Source of the DNA: Candidatus Gastranaerophilales bacterium
GTDB lineage: Bacteria; Cyanobacteriota; Vampirovibrionia; Gastranaerophilales; Gastranaerophilaceae
Length of the DNA: 55,848 nucleotides
Assembly (NCBI GenBank): GCA_944323725.1
Contig: CALUTP010000031.1
Location: 1-55,848 of the forward strand
Direction: 5' to 3'
The stretch's first letter is position 1. Each line of letters opens with the position of its first letter. A model generated the notes under the pieces. That model did no database searches, had not been told where the DNA came from, and was given only the letters and a program-made list of their open reading frames with translations. Positions 8,528 through 16,043 of this stretch are shown here, piece by piece. Both the position numbers and the translations under genes were made by a program.

Positions 8528-9384
8528 ATGGGAAATGTAGTAATAGCAAGGGATTTCGGGGGGGGGGGCAGAGTAGTTTAAGCTCCATTCATCATTTTAT
8601 AAATAATTATATTCATATTTACCTAAAGGGCTTTACTCTTGCTGAAGTACTAATAACACTGAGTATAATTGGTATAATTGCAGCAATGACATTACCATCT
8701 CTCATTGGACACTATGAAAAATTAGTTACATTAACTAAATTAAGAAAAGCTCAATCAGTTCTGAGTCAAGGAATAAAACTCGCTGAACTAGACAATGGAG
8801 ACATGTGCTCTTGGTTTGATGTAGAAAAAGTTGGAAATATTATGACTGTAAGAGGAAACTATTTTATGGACAAATACATACGTCCATATTATAAAATACT
8901 TCATAGTAACGGCGGCTCACAAGCTAATATGAAAAAGTACGGTTACAGTAAAAGCTCTGGCGTATTTACATCTCTAAGTGGAAGTACTATATCATCGCGA
9001 TATGAACAAGAAAGTTTTATGAGTACAGATAATATGTACTTTGGCTTTAATTTAATTGACAATAAGGGTTTTAATATTGGTGCAGCTAATAATTCACCAT
9101 TCCTCCATCTTTGGCTTACAGTTCTTGTTGATGTGAATGGTCCAACTGGTCCAAACAAAGCTGGAAGAGATGTATTTTATATGGAACTGTTATCAGAAAA
9201 TTGTCGTCCAGCAAAAGTTGTAGGTCGTACTGGCTCCAAAAGCATGGGGTCATCAGATGGATATAAACTCCACATTAATACAAATTCCGCAATTAACGAT
9301 TGTAAAAAAGGCTCCTCAGGGGAGGGTTGTTTTACCAAAATAATACATGATAACTGGAAAATTAAAGAGGATTACCCATGGTAA
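8528..9384 (+). pseudogene. Pilin-like gene, off-frame through an 11-G tract (phase-variable candidate)
   Basis: The ATG at 8528 has an AAAGGAG site and a near-perfect promoter, but in its frame translation ends after 17 codons. Eleven G (8558-8568) follow codon 10. One extra G (or two fewer) would join it in frame to a leader and then KGFTLAEVLITLSIIGIIAA, a type IV prepilin signal and N-terminal helix, with cleavage expected after G. The body (to 9384) contains DVNGPTGPNKAGRDVF and ends NWKIKEDYPW, as in its relatives at 10457-11203 and 32685-33371. No canonical start lies between the tract and the prepilin signal; an internal ATG at 8686 would miss most of the helix. So the gene is off here, but intact apart from the tract. 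Confidence 0.8.
8558..8568 (+). repeat. Homopolymeric 11-G tract
   Basis: The only long G run in this AT-rich window, placed inside a coding start region. Such tracts vary in length by slipped-strand mispairing and act as translational switches in other bacteria. Frame arithmetic: 12 or 9 G give a continuous pilin-like frame, 11 G do not. Confidence 0.85.
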
Positions 9385-9571
9385 TTACAGAAGAAGATTT
9401 AGATAATCAAATCAATTACATTAATTACAACCCTGTTAAACACGTCTTGTTAAAAACGAAAAAGACTGACCTTATTCTTCTTTTCATAAATATGTAAAAC
9501 AAAATTTATATGATATGAACTGGGAAAATAATGCTGATATTAAAAATATCGTTAATTTAAACTATGAATAA
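9378..9571 (+). pseudogene. 3' remnant of a REP-associated tyrosine transposase (Y1/RAYT)
   Basis: The frame from 9378 reads EEDLDNQINYINYNPVKHVL, matching the conserved C-terminal part of the TnpA_REP/RAYT family (usually INYIHYNPVKHGLV). After a one-base frameshift near 9460 the other frame continues KD, a TGA where the family has W, then PYSSFHKYVKQNLYDMNWEN and ends at 9571. The catalytic HUH and Tyr regions are missing. The remnant begins inside the stop region of the pilin-like gene (the ATG overlaps its last Trp codon), marking a recombination junction. Confidence 0.8.
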
Positions 9572-9611
9572 TAAATCGCGCTATTAAAACTATTCAATGT
9601 ATCTGCTAATT

Positions 9612-9660
9612 TACAATTGTAATTTAACGGGGCATTTTATCTGCACGCATAAAAAGATTA
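9612..9660 (+). repeat. Copy 1 of a dispersed repeat
   Basis: About 49 bases nearly identical (about five differences) to the reverse complement of 19555-19603, sharing GGGGCATTTT and ACGCATAAAAAGATTA. It lies 40 bases downstream of the transposase remnant, as expected for a REP-type element mobilised by a RAYT. Confidence 0.7.
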
Positions 9661-10018
9661 TTCGGCAAAGTTGGCTTTGTGTTTGATCTTTAGCAGTCGG
9701 AAGCAACTCTAATCAAGTAAAAGAGCAAATAGATCAATTACCTCAAATTCAGTATAATTAGGAGGAAATAAAGAATGTTGTCAACAAAGAAAACAAACTA
9801 GCACCAAACGTTGATATAATAACAACTTTCTGACATGTAGTAAGAGCGCCGAATAAAATTAAACACTCTGATTTTGTACCTGTCACATGTTTTGTTGCAA
9901 AACAGTTCTTAATGCAATAACTAAATACTCATTTTGACTGTTACAAATAATCATTTAAAGTGTTTCTTTACATTTATGTTTGACAGCAAGCTTTCCTTAA
10001 ATTAATTTTTATCTTTTA
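9661..10018 (+). other. Decayed DNA with broken coding-like frame
   Basis: A plus-strand frame from 9708 to 9920 has protein-like composition (SNQVKEQIDQLPQIQYN ... EEIKNVVNKENKLAPNVDII ... HVVRAPNKIKHSDFVPVTCF) but contains TAG at 9759 and TGA at 9831 and no start with a ribosome site. I do not recognise a family. The rest up to 10018 shows nothing identifiable. Confidence 0.4.
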
Positions 10019-10246
10019 TTAAAAAAATTCAGGTTCATCACTTAGATATCTAGTATCACCTTTCTCAAAATTATACTTTTTATATATTTCATCTAATTCT
10101 GTACGTACTTGTTTTTTATCAGTAAAATTTCTTACAATTAATTTTATTCAATCAGTAATTCTGTTACCAGTACTAATATCTTTCTTAGAAGTGAATAGTG
10201 CTTGATTATATCCACTATTCAAGAAATGCTTCTTTAAAATACACAT
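10019..10246 (-). pseudogene. Small broken gene with an internal TGA
   Basis: From ATG 10246 the frame reads MCILKKHFLNSGYNQALFTS ... STGNRITD, then TGA at 10148-10150, then IKLIVRNFTDKKQVRTELDE ... GDTRYLSDEPEFF and a TAA. Continuity on both sides suggests a single 75-codon coding remnant in which a Trp codon (TGG) became TGA, or the C-terminal part of a longer decayed gene. No family recognised and no clear ribosome site. Confidence 0.45.
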
Positions 10247-10456
10247 TCGGAGAAAAATTAACTAACGGAGCATCACTATTTTTAATTATTATGTTTAAGA
10301 AAATTTATAACATTAATTTAAGTTTCTAAATTTATCTGTCCAAAAATTCCCAAACAGGTTGTCAAATATTCCTGAACTGATTGTTATTTTACACAAATTA
10401 TTTTTTAATTTTATGCTATCATGTATATCGTATACACATAAAAAGAAAGGAAATAC
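10247..10456. other. Non-coding/decayed stretch before the second pilin-like pseudogene
   Basis: AT-rich, no supported frame on either strand. Close to 10457 there is AAAGGAAATAC, a ribosome site for a TTG start. Confidence 0.4.
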
Positions 10457-11203
10457 TTGATTTATAATAGAACCCAAAAATCATTATTAAATATTTTTTA
10501 CTGCATTTACTCTTGCTGAAGTTTTGATAACACTTGGGATTATTGGAATAGTAGTTGCTATGACATTACCTTCAATAATTACCAAATGTGAAAAAAAGTG
10601 ACTGTAGAAAGATTAAAAGAAGCTTATTCAATTTTTAATCAAGCAATTTCTGATTCAGAATTAGAAATTGGAGATTTTAGGTATTGGGATTATTCAAATG
10701 ACTATAATGGAAAAATTTTTGCTAGTAAATATATAATACCTTATTTAAAAGGTGTAAAAAAAGTAAATTCCAGAGAATATAGTGCTATAGAATCTTTAGA
10801 TAGAACAGCTACGTCTTTTTGGGTTGTTGGTATTCAAAAATATACTATGTCAAATGGTATGGTTTTTGCGGTGAGGACTACTGTATATGAAGGTGCTGAC
10901 AGACAAAAATCTTTTGCAGCGATTGCTGTTGATATAAATGGATATAAAAAACCTAATCGTATGGGTAGAGATGTTTTTATTATGAGTCTTTACCCTTATG
11001 TTGAAGGATATAAAAAGAAAAAGCTTGTTTTTGGAAATCATGAACAATGTGGCAATGGAGCTCACCACTATTTATTATCCAGAAATTCTTTAGTTAATAG
11101 TGGTTGTGGAACTTGTAATTCTAATCACTCTGGATATGGATTTGCTTGCGGTTTGTTAATCCAAATGGATGGATGGCAGATAAAAAATGATTATCCTTGG
11201 TAA
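10457..11203 (+). pseudogene. Second pilin-like gene, broken by two homopolymer frameshifts
   Basis: A TTG start at 10457 with AAAGGAA upstream opens LIYNRTQKSLLNIF; loss of one T in the T6 run (10494-10499) would continue into AFTLAEVLITLGIIGIVVAM, the prepilin-type N-terminal helix. That frame ends at TGA after CEKK; one extra A in the A7 run (10591-10597) would join it to VTVERLKEAYSIFNQAIS and the rest, which stays open to 11203. The body has DINGYKKPNRMGRDVFIMSL and ends DGWQIKNDYPW. With no start and two shifts, it is a pseudogene or silent cassette. Confidence 0.8.
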
Positions 11204-11206
11204 AAT

Positions 11207-11785
11207 TTAGTATTCAATCCCTTTTCTTGCAGCAATACCTGTATCCCAGTAATGTTTTACCGGCTTAATTTCAGATACTAGGTGGGCAATATCTATTATT
11301 TCCTGTCTTGCATTTCTGCCGGTTAATACTATTTCCATTTCTTCAGGTTTATTTTTCAGTATCTCAAGCATTTCCTGTAGATCAATAAAGCCCATATCTA
11401 TTGCTATGTTTGCTTCATCAAGGATAATTAGGTTATATTCATCGTTTTTTATAGCCTTTTTAGCTAAAGCCCAGCCTTCTTTTATCAGTTCTACATCATC
11501 ATTAGTTTTGTTGTTTTGGTAGACAATTCTGTCAGGTCCTGCTTGAATAATTGTTAAATTATTGGCAATTTCAGGTGAGAGATTTCTAAAAGAATTTAAT
11601 TCTCCATAGTCATCTCCGCCTTTCATAAACATGATTATTAAAACTTTCCAACATCTGCCCAACGCTCGCATTGCAAGTCCTAATGAGGCGGTAGTTTTCC
11701 CTTTGCCATTTCCTGTGTAGACCTGAATGTAACCGTGTTTTGCCCAATCGGGATTTATTAAATTATTATTGCAATATTCTGTCAT
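11207..11785 (-). CDS. Second CobO/BtuR-type corrinoid adenosyltransferase
   Basis: 192 residues. HGYIQVYTGNGKGKTTASLG contains the P-loop GNGKGKTT; LIILDEANIAIDMG and VLTGRNARQEIIDIAHLVSE match the family, as does the C-terminus KPVKHYWDTGIAARKGIEY, almost the same as in the paralogue at 317-850. The N-terminus is 16 residues long before HGY. It is divergent from the formyl-THF cyclo-ligase gene, with 29 bases between the starts, so the promoters must overlap. Having two copies may reflect separate corrinoid substrates or partner enzymes; this is inference. Confidence 0.85.
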   Translation of the reverse strand: MTEYCNNNLINPDWAKHGYIQVYTGNGKGKTTASLGLAMRALGRCWKVLIIMFMKGGDDYGELNSFRNLSPEIANNLTIIQAGPDRIVYQNNKTNDDVELIKEGWALAKKAIKNDEYNLIILDEANIAIDMGFIDLQEMLEILKNKPEEMEIVLTGRNARQEIIDIAHLVSEIKPVKHYWDTGIAARKGIEY

Positions 11786-11814
11786 TTTTCTTGAATTTAT
11801 TATATATTAAAAAC

Positions 11815-12348
11815 ATGGAGAGTAAAATAGATTTAAGAAGTAAATTTCTAACTGCCCGAAAGCAGATTGATATTCAAAAAATTAGCCAAAATATTGAGAA
11901 AATTATTTTAGAACTTGATATATATAAAAAGTCTAATAATATTATGTTGTTTTATCCTACTAAATATGAAATTAATCTTTTAGGACTTTTAGCTGATAAA
12001 AGTAAAAATTTTTATTTTCCTAAGGTTAATGCGCAGGATTTACTTGTATGTCCATATTCTAGTGATGTTGAATTTAAAAAATCATCGTTTAATATTAATG
12101 AACCTTGTTCGGAGCCTGTTAATCCTAAAATTTTAGATTTAATTTTTGTTCCAGCTTTAGCTGTAGATAAAAATAATTTCAGATTAGGTTATGGTGGAGG
12201 ATTTTATGATAAATTTTTGAAAATTGTACCTGATGCTTTTTCAATTGTCCCCATTGCTGAAAACTTTGTGGTAGATTACCTGCCTGTTGATAATTTTGAT
12301 GTCCCTGTTCATAGGGTTATTACAGATGTGAAAAAGGCTCACTATTAA
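11815..12348 (+). CDS. 5-formyltetrahydrofolate cyclo-ligase
   Basis: Converts 5-formyl-THF to 5,10-methenyl-THF with ATP (folate one-carbon pool, cytosol). 177 residues from ATG 11815. LRSKFLTARKQI is the family N-terminus; RLGYGGGFYDKFL near residues 123-135 is the nucleotide-binding signature; DVPVHRVIT is the C-terminal family motif. The leader is short and lacks a clear ribosome site, with TATATT ten bases upstream, so the transcript may be nearly leaderless. Its last codons form half of a terminator hairpin (12334-12357). Confidence 0.93.
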   Translation: MESKIDLRSKFLTARKQIDIQKISQNIEKIILELDIYKKSNNIMLFYPTKYEINLLGLLADKSKNFYFPKVNAQDLLVCPYSSDVEFKKSSFNINEPCSEPVNPKILDLIFVPALAVDKNNFRLGYGGGFYDKFLKIVPDAFSIVPIAENFVVDYLPVDNFDVPVHRVITDVKKAHY

Positions 12349-12357
12349 GTGAGCCTT
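12334..12357 (-). terminator. Bidirectional terminator overlapping the 3' end of the cyclo-ligase gene
   Basis: Perfect 10-bp stem AAGGCTCACT/AGTGAGCCTT. The cyclo-ligase stop codon lies in the loop region. On the minus strand the stem is followed by TTTTT, so it best serves the convergent gene 12409-12936. Confidence 0.8.
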
Positions 12358-12408
12358 AAATTGTTGGTTAGTTTAAGGATAGGATGTTGGATTAAATCTT
12401 TTTTAACT

Positions 12409-12936
12409 TTATGCTACATATTCAGGTTTCCAGAATTGAGCTGATTTATCTTCTCCTTGTTTTACTGCATCATATTCTGCTTCAAGTAGTTTTAACCTTG
12501 TTTCAAGTTTAGCCTTTTCTTTTTGCAGTTCTTGTTCTTGCTGATTTAATAGTTTTTCTTCTGCTCGGCCTGCTTTTTGCCGTTCCTGATTGTATAAGTT
12601 TTTGAAGATCCAATTTTGATACATCATTTTCATATTTGGATCTTGCATTTGATTCATTTGTGCCTGCATATGAGGCATTGTCATAAGCATTTGCATATTT
12701 TGCTGAGCACCCATCAGAGCTCCGTTATGAGCATATGTCATAAACATCAGCTGGCGATTGAACATTGATGCTGGAGTATTCATCATATCACTCATTGATA
12801 TGGCTCCGTCCGCAATATTGCTCGCATATTGCTGCAAATCGTGGATTTTCCGATTCATTGCCATGAGTTTGTAGTTCAAATCGTTTTTCTGACGAATGAT
12901 CTCAAGTTTTCGATATGCGAAAATCAATAGAGACAT
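12409..12936 (-). CDS. Met/Gln-rich coiled-coil protein
   Basis: 175 residues, unknown function. The N-terminal part is helical (FAYRKLEIIRQKNDLNYKLM). The middle (about 70-115) is extremely rich in M, Q and N. Residues ~115-160 form a charged coiled coil (QEQELQKEKAKLETRLKLLE), and it ends KPEYVA. No signal peptide or membrane span. Similar in style to the proteins at 1439-2947 and 13808-14200. Terminates at the hairpin 12334-12357. Confidence 0.75.
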   Translation of the reverse strand: MSLLIFAYRKLEIIRQKNDLNYKLMAMNRKIHDLQQYASNIADGAISMSDMMNTPASMFNRQLMFMTYAHNGALMGAQQNMQMLMTMPHMQAQMNQMQDPNMKMMYQNWIFKNLYNQERQKAGRAEEKLLNQQEQELQKEKAKLETRLKLLEAEYDAVKQGEDKSAQFWKPEYVA

Positions 12937-12992
12937 TTTTTACCTACCTAAGTTTTTAAACTAACCTTTTTAACCTTTACCTACATGTATAT

Positions 12993-13027
12993 AAAAACAT
13001 GCAACTTCAAGGAATTGCATGCTTTTT
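12993..13027 (-). terminator. clpP terminator
   Basis: CATGCAA/TTGCATG stem with a 10-base loop; on the minus strand it is preceded by A and followed by TTTTT, 20 bases after the clpP stop. Confidence 0.8.
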
Positions 13028-13046
13028 AAATTATTGTAAAGATTTA

Positions 13047-13661
13047 TTACAAAGAATTTCTTTCAACTACTTTGTCTATCAATCCATATTCTTTTGCTTC
13101 TAGTGCTGAAAGAAAATGATCTCTTTCACAATCTTCTTTTACTTTATCAAATGGCTGGCCTGAATTTTCTGCAATAATTTCTATTAACATATTTTTCATT
13201 CTTAAAATTTCTTTTGCTTCTATTTCAATATCTGTAGCTTGCCCTTTCGCTCCCCCTAGAGGCTGGTGAATCATTATTCTTGAGTTAGGCAATGCCATTC
13301 TTTTGCCTTTTGCGCCGGAGCACAATAAAAATGCTCCCATTGATGCTGCATCTCCAAGACATATTGTGGCAACATCTGATTTAATTAAATTCATTGTATC
13401 ATAAATCGCTAATCCAGCTGTGATAACACCGCCTGGACTGTTTATGTATAGCATAATATCTTTTTCATTATTCTCACTATCTAAAAGTAATAGTTGAGCA
13501 ACAACTGAGTTTGCTACTTCATCATCAATTTCTGAACCTAAGAAAATAATTCTTTCTCTCAATAGTCGTGAAAAAATGTCAAATGAGCGCTCTCCTCTTG
13601 ATGAAGCTTCAATTACGGTAGGGACATAACCCATAATTTTTAAATAAGTTTGTTGATCCAT
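13047..13661 (-). CDS. clpP: ATP-dependent Clp protease proteolytic subunit
   Basis: Serine protease chamber of ClpXP/ClpAP, cytosolic. 204 residues. Catalytic Ser in [11 protein letters not shown] (near 105), His in [10 protein letters not shown] (near 130) and Asp in [19 protein letters not shown] (near 180). IINSPGG-type [18 protein letters not shown] is the oxyanion strand region. GGAGAAAAA precedes the ATG. No clpX or tig neighbour, so the gene is alone with its own terminator. Confidence 0.97.
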   Translation of the reverse strand: MDQQTYLKIMGYVPTVIEASSRGERSFDIFSRLLRERIIFLGSEIDDEVANSVVAQLLLLDSENNEKDIMLYINSPGGVITAGLAIYDTMNLIKSDVATICLGDAASMGAFLLCSGAKGKRMALPNSRIMIHQPLGGAKGQATDIEIEAKEILRMKNMLIEIIAENSGQPFDKVKEDCERDHFLSALEAKEYGLIDKVVERNSL

Positions 13662-13807
13662 TTAATTTTTCTCCTAATTATAAATTTATTATATCATAAA
13701 ATTAAAAAATATGTTAACAATTGTAAAGAAAATATGACATGCTGAAATTGCTTATTTTTAGATGTTTTTATATATATAAGAGAGATTAAAAAAGAGAGGC
13801 GAGCATT

Positions 13808-14200
13808 ATGGCTATATCAAATATTCAAGAAACTTTGTTAATGTACACTAAACAAAAATCTATGATTAATACAAAGTTATCAGAAATTATGTTTAATTTG
13901 ATGAATGCATCACGTCAAAGTGCTGAAATGCAAGCTCAATATAATGATAAACAACAGTATTATTATTATCAATATTATGACTCTGATGATACAACTACTT
14001 ATCAGATGGTTATGGAAGACTTAGAAAAAGATCATGAATTTGAACTCGCTAATTTAAATTCTTGGGAATCTCAATTAGAACTTGATAAGAACAACTATGA
14101 AACTAGATTGAATGAAATCACATCATTTGAGAGTACCTGGACTAAATTACTTCAAAATAATGTTAAATCAGACTTTACATACGGAGGTGCACAACAGTAA
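13808..14200 (+). CDS. Small helical lineage-specific protein
   Basis: 130 residues, no signal peptide or membrane segment. Two helical regions (SNIQETLLMYTKQKSMINTK and the segment around residues 72-110) flank a Tyr/Gln-rich linker (KQQYYYYQYY). It ends FTYGGAQQ. The ribosome site GAGAGGCGAGC resembles that of the coiled-coil gene at 1439. Size and helix-linker-helix shape recall small secreted substrates, but I cannot assign a family. Confidence 0.75.
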   Translation: MAISNIQETLLMYTKQKSMINTKLSEIMFNLMNASRQSAEMQAQYNDKQQYYYYQYYDSDDTTTYQMVMEDLEKDHEFELANLNSWESQLELDKNNYETRLNEITSFESTWTKLLQNNVKSDFTYGGAQQ

Positions 14201-14229
14201 GTTAAAATTGAATATTCAAAAGTTTGGAC

Positions 14230-14254
14230 AAAAGCGGCAAAACTGCCGCTTTTG
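14230..14254 (+). terminator. Terminator directly before the DUF3326 gene
   Basis: AAAAGCGGCA, AAAC loop, TGCCGCTTTT. Ends 16 bases before ATG 14270, so the downstream gene must start transcription within or right after it. Confidence 0.85.
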
Positions 14255-14269
14255 TATTATTATATTTAT

Positions 14270-15256
14270 ATGATTTATGATAAAGAAAAGTTAGGTGCCT
14301 TTATCGTTCCGACAGGTGTTGGAGCTTCTATTGGCGGATATGCCGGTGATGCAAGTGTTTGGGCTAGAAAATTTTCGAGTTATTTTAAATTGATTGTTAA
14401 TCCTAATGTCGTTAATGCTGGGTGTTTTTCTGGGATAACTGAAAATATGTTTTATATTGAAGGTTATTCTCTTGATGAATTTTTTAAAGGCAATCTGTTT
14501 TTTAGACCTTCTATGCATAATAAAGTTGGGATTGTCTTTGATTGTGCAATTCCTCAAGATGTTTTGAATATTCATATTAATACGTTTAATGCAGTAAAAA
14601 CAGTGTATGGTGTTGAAATTATAGGGTATGAATTGACAGATAATCCTGTAGGTGTTGAATTTATACTTGATAAAAAAAGTGGTATTTCTAATGGGAATTT
14701 ACATTGTCCTGAAACAATGCTAAGAGCAGCTAAAAAGCTTATTGAAAAAGGGGCAGATGCGATTGCTGTTGTATGTCTGTTTTCTGATCCTGAAGATATG
14801 AATTTGAATTATGCTGATGGCTCTGGAACTGATCCTGTCGGGGGTGTTGAAGCTATTATTTCTCATTATTTATCTAAAGAATTAGTAGTTCCTTGTGCTC
14901 ATTCCCCTGCGTTTGAAGATTATTCGATTTCTTCTGAAATTGTTAATCCAAAATCTGCAGCTGAGTATATTACTCCAACATTTTTACCTTGTATTTTGCT
15001 GGGGCTTTCTCAAGCTCCGTTGTTATCTAAAATTGATGGAATTTCTATTGATAATTTGGATTTTCTTGTAATGCCTTATAATTCATTAGGGTCAATCCCT
15101 GTATTTGAGGCTTTAAAAAGAAATATACCCGTATTTGCAGTAAAAGAAAATTCTACTGTACTGAATATCACTAAACAAAATTTATTCAATAATTCTGATA
15201 AAATTATTGAAGTTGCAACATATCAGGAGTGTTTAGATTTATTAATTCAGGGTTAG
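14270..15256 (+). CDS. DUF3326 family protein
   Basis: 328 residues. GAFIVPTGVGASIGGYAGDA near residues 8-27 is the hallmark of DUF3326, a family known mainly from cyanobacteria and plants with no settled biochemical role. PVGGVEAIISHYLSKELVVPCAHSP and a glycine-rich Rossmann-like organisation follow. Start placed at ATG 14270; a TTG at 14252 lies in the terminator tail. It lacks a clear ribosome site and may be leaderless. The 3' end overlaps the convergent murI gene by about 50 bases. Confidence 0.8.
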   Translation: MIYDKEKLGAFIVPTGVGASIGGYAGDASVWARKFSSYFKLIVNPNVVNAGCFSGITENMFYIEGYSLDEFFKGNLFFRPSMHNKVGIVFDCAIPQDVLNIHINTFNAVKTVYGVEIIGYELTDNPVGVEFILDKKSGISNGNLHCPETMLRAAKKLIEKGADAIAVVCLFSDPEDMNLNYADGSGTDPVGGVEAIISHYLSKELVVPCAHSPAFEDYSISSEIVNPKSAAEYITPTFLPCILLGLSQAPLLSKIDGISIDNLDFLVMPYNSLGSIPVFEALKRNIPVFAVKENSTVLNITKQNLFNNSDKIIEVATYQECLDLLIQG

Positions 15257-16043
15257 TTGAAATGTTATAGAATATAGCTGATGCTTTCTCAAATTTTTCA
15301 GGAGATGCGCTGACGTAAAATTTTTCAATACCCTGTTTAGTTGATTGATTAAGTAAGTTATTTTTAGTTAAATCCCATTTTATAAATTCAGCGAAAGCTT
15401 TTGCAGGATCAATAAATAAATTTTTATCGGCATATTTTGAAAGCTGTGGAAGTAAATACGGATAGTGGGTGCAGGCTAGAACAATTTTATCAGGGTTATT
15501 AATTAGCATTTCTGAAAGTTTGTTTTTTATTTCTATTTGACTGTTATCGTCTTGTTCTAGACCATTTTCTACAATTTTAACCCAGCCTGGGCAGGCTATT
15601 TCGTATACATTTATTTTATTGTTGAATTTGTTTATCCCTTTTAAATATGCGTGAGAATTAATTGTTGCATGAGTAGCTAGTATTCCTATTTTGTTTATGG
15701 GAAGCTCTGATAGTATTTTTGTTACTGATTGAATTATTGGATAAATTTTAAAATGATAGTTATCTTTAAGTTTTTCATATGTGATAGCTGAAGTTGTATT
15801 ACAAGCCATTACTACAGCTTTAACTCTTTTTTCTTCAAAAAATTTGAATATTTTATCCGCAAATTCAATTAATTCTTTTTCTGATTTTTCTCCATATGGC
15901 ATATTTTTAGTGTCACCAAAATACAGGCAATCTTCATTTGGCAAAATTTCCCTAAATTGTTTTAATACAGTCAATCCGCCTACACCTGAGTCAAAAAATC
16001 CTATCGGGTTATTATTATTTTTATTTGAGTTGCTTGAAATAAT
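15204..16043 (-). CDS. murI: Glutamate racemase, apparently with a non-canonical start
   Basis: Makes D-glutamate for peptidoglycan. Both catalytic Cys regions are present (VMACNTTSA; VLACTHYPYL). The essential N-terminal motif IGFFDSGVGGLTVLKQFRE lies upstream of the first usable TTG (15974), so translation must begin earlier. Between that motif and the in-frame TAG at 16059-16061 there is no ATG, GTG or TTG. An ATT at 16043, nine bases after GGAGGG, is the best candidate (279 residues, normal length). The frame overlaps the amidase stop codon, so translational coupling is likely. The exact start is inferred. Confidence 0.85.
   Translation of the reverse strand: MISSNSNKNNNNPIGFFDSGVGGLTVLKQFREILPNEDCLYFGDTKNMPYGEKSEKELIEFADKIFKFFEEKRVKAVVMACNTTSAITYEKLKDNYHFKIYPIIQSVTKILSELPINKIGILATHATINSHAYLKGINKFNNKINVYEIACPGWVKIVENGLEQDDNSQIEIKNKLSEMLINNPDKIVLACTHYPYLLPQLSKYADKNLFIDPAKAFAEFIKWDLTKNNLLNQSTKQGIEKFYVSASPEKFEKASAIFYNISTNPELINLNTPDMLQLQ

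Noticed and set aside
13724-13748. TAAAGAAA then GCTGAAAT as a further sigma-28-like site before 13808
   Set aside because: The spacing is 9 bases and the second box differs; not counted in the motif set.
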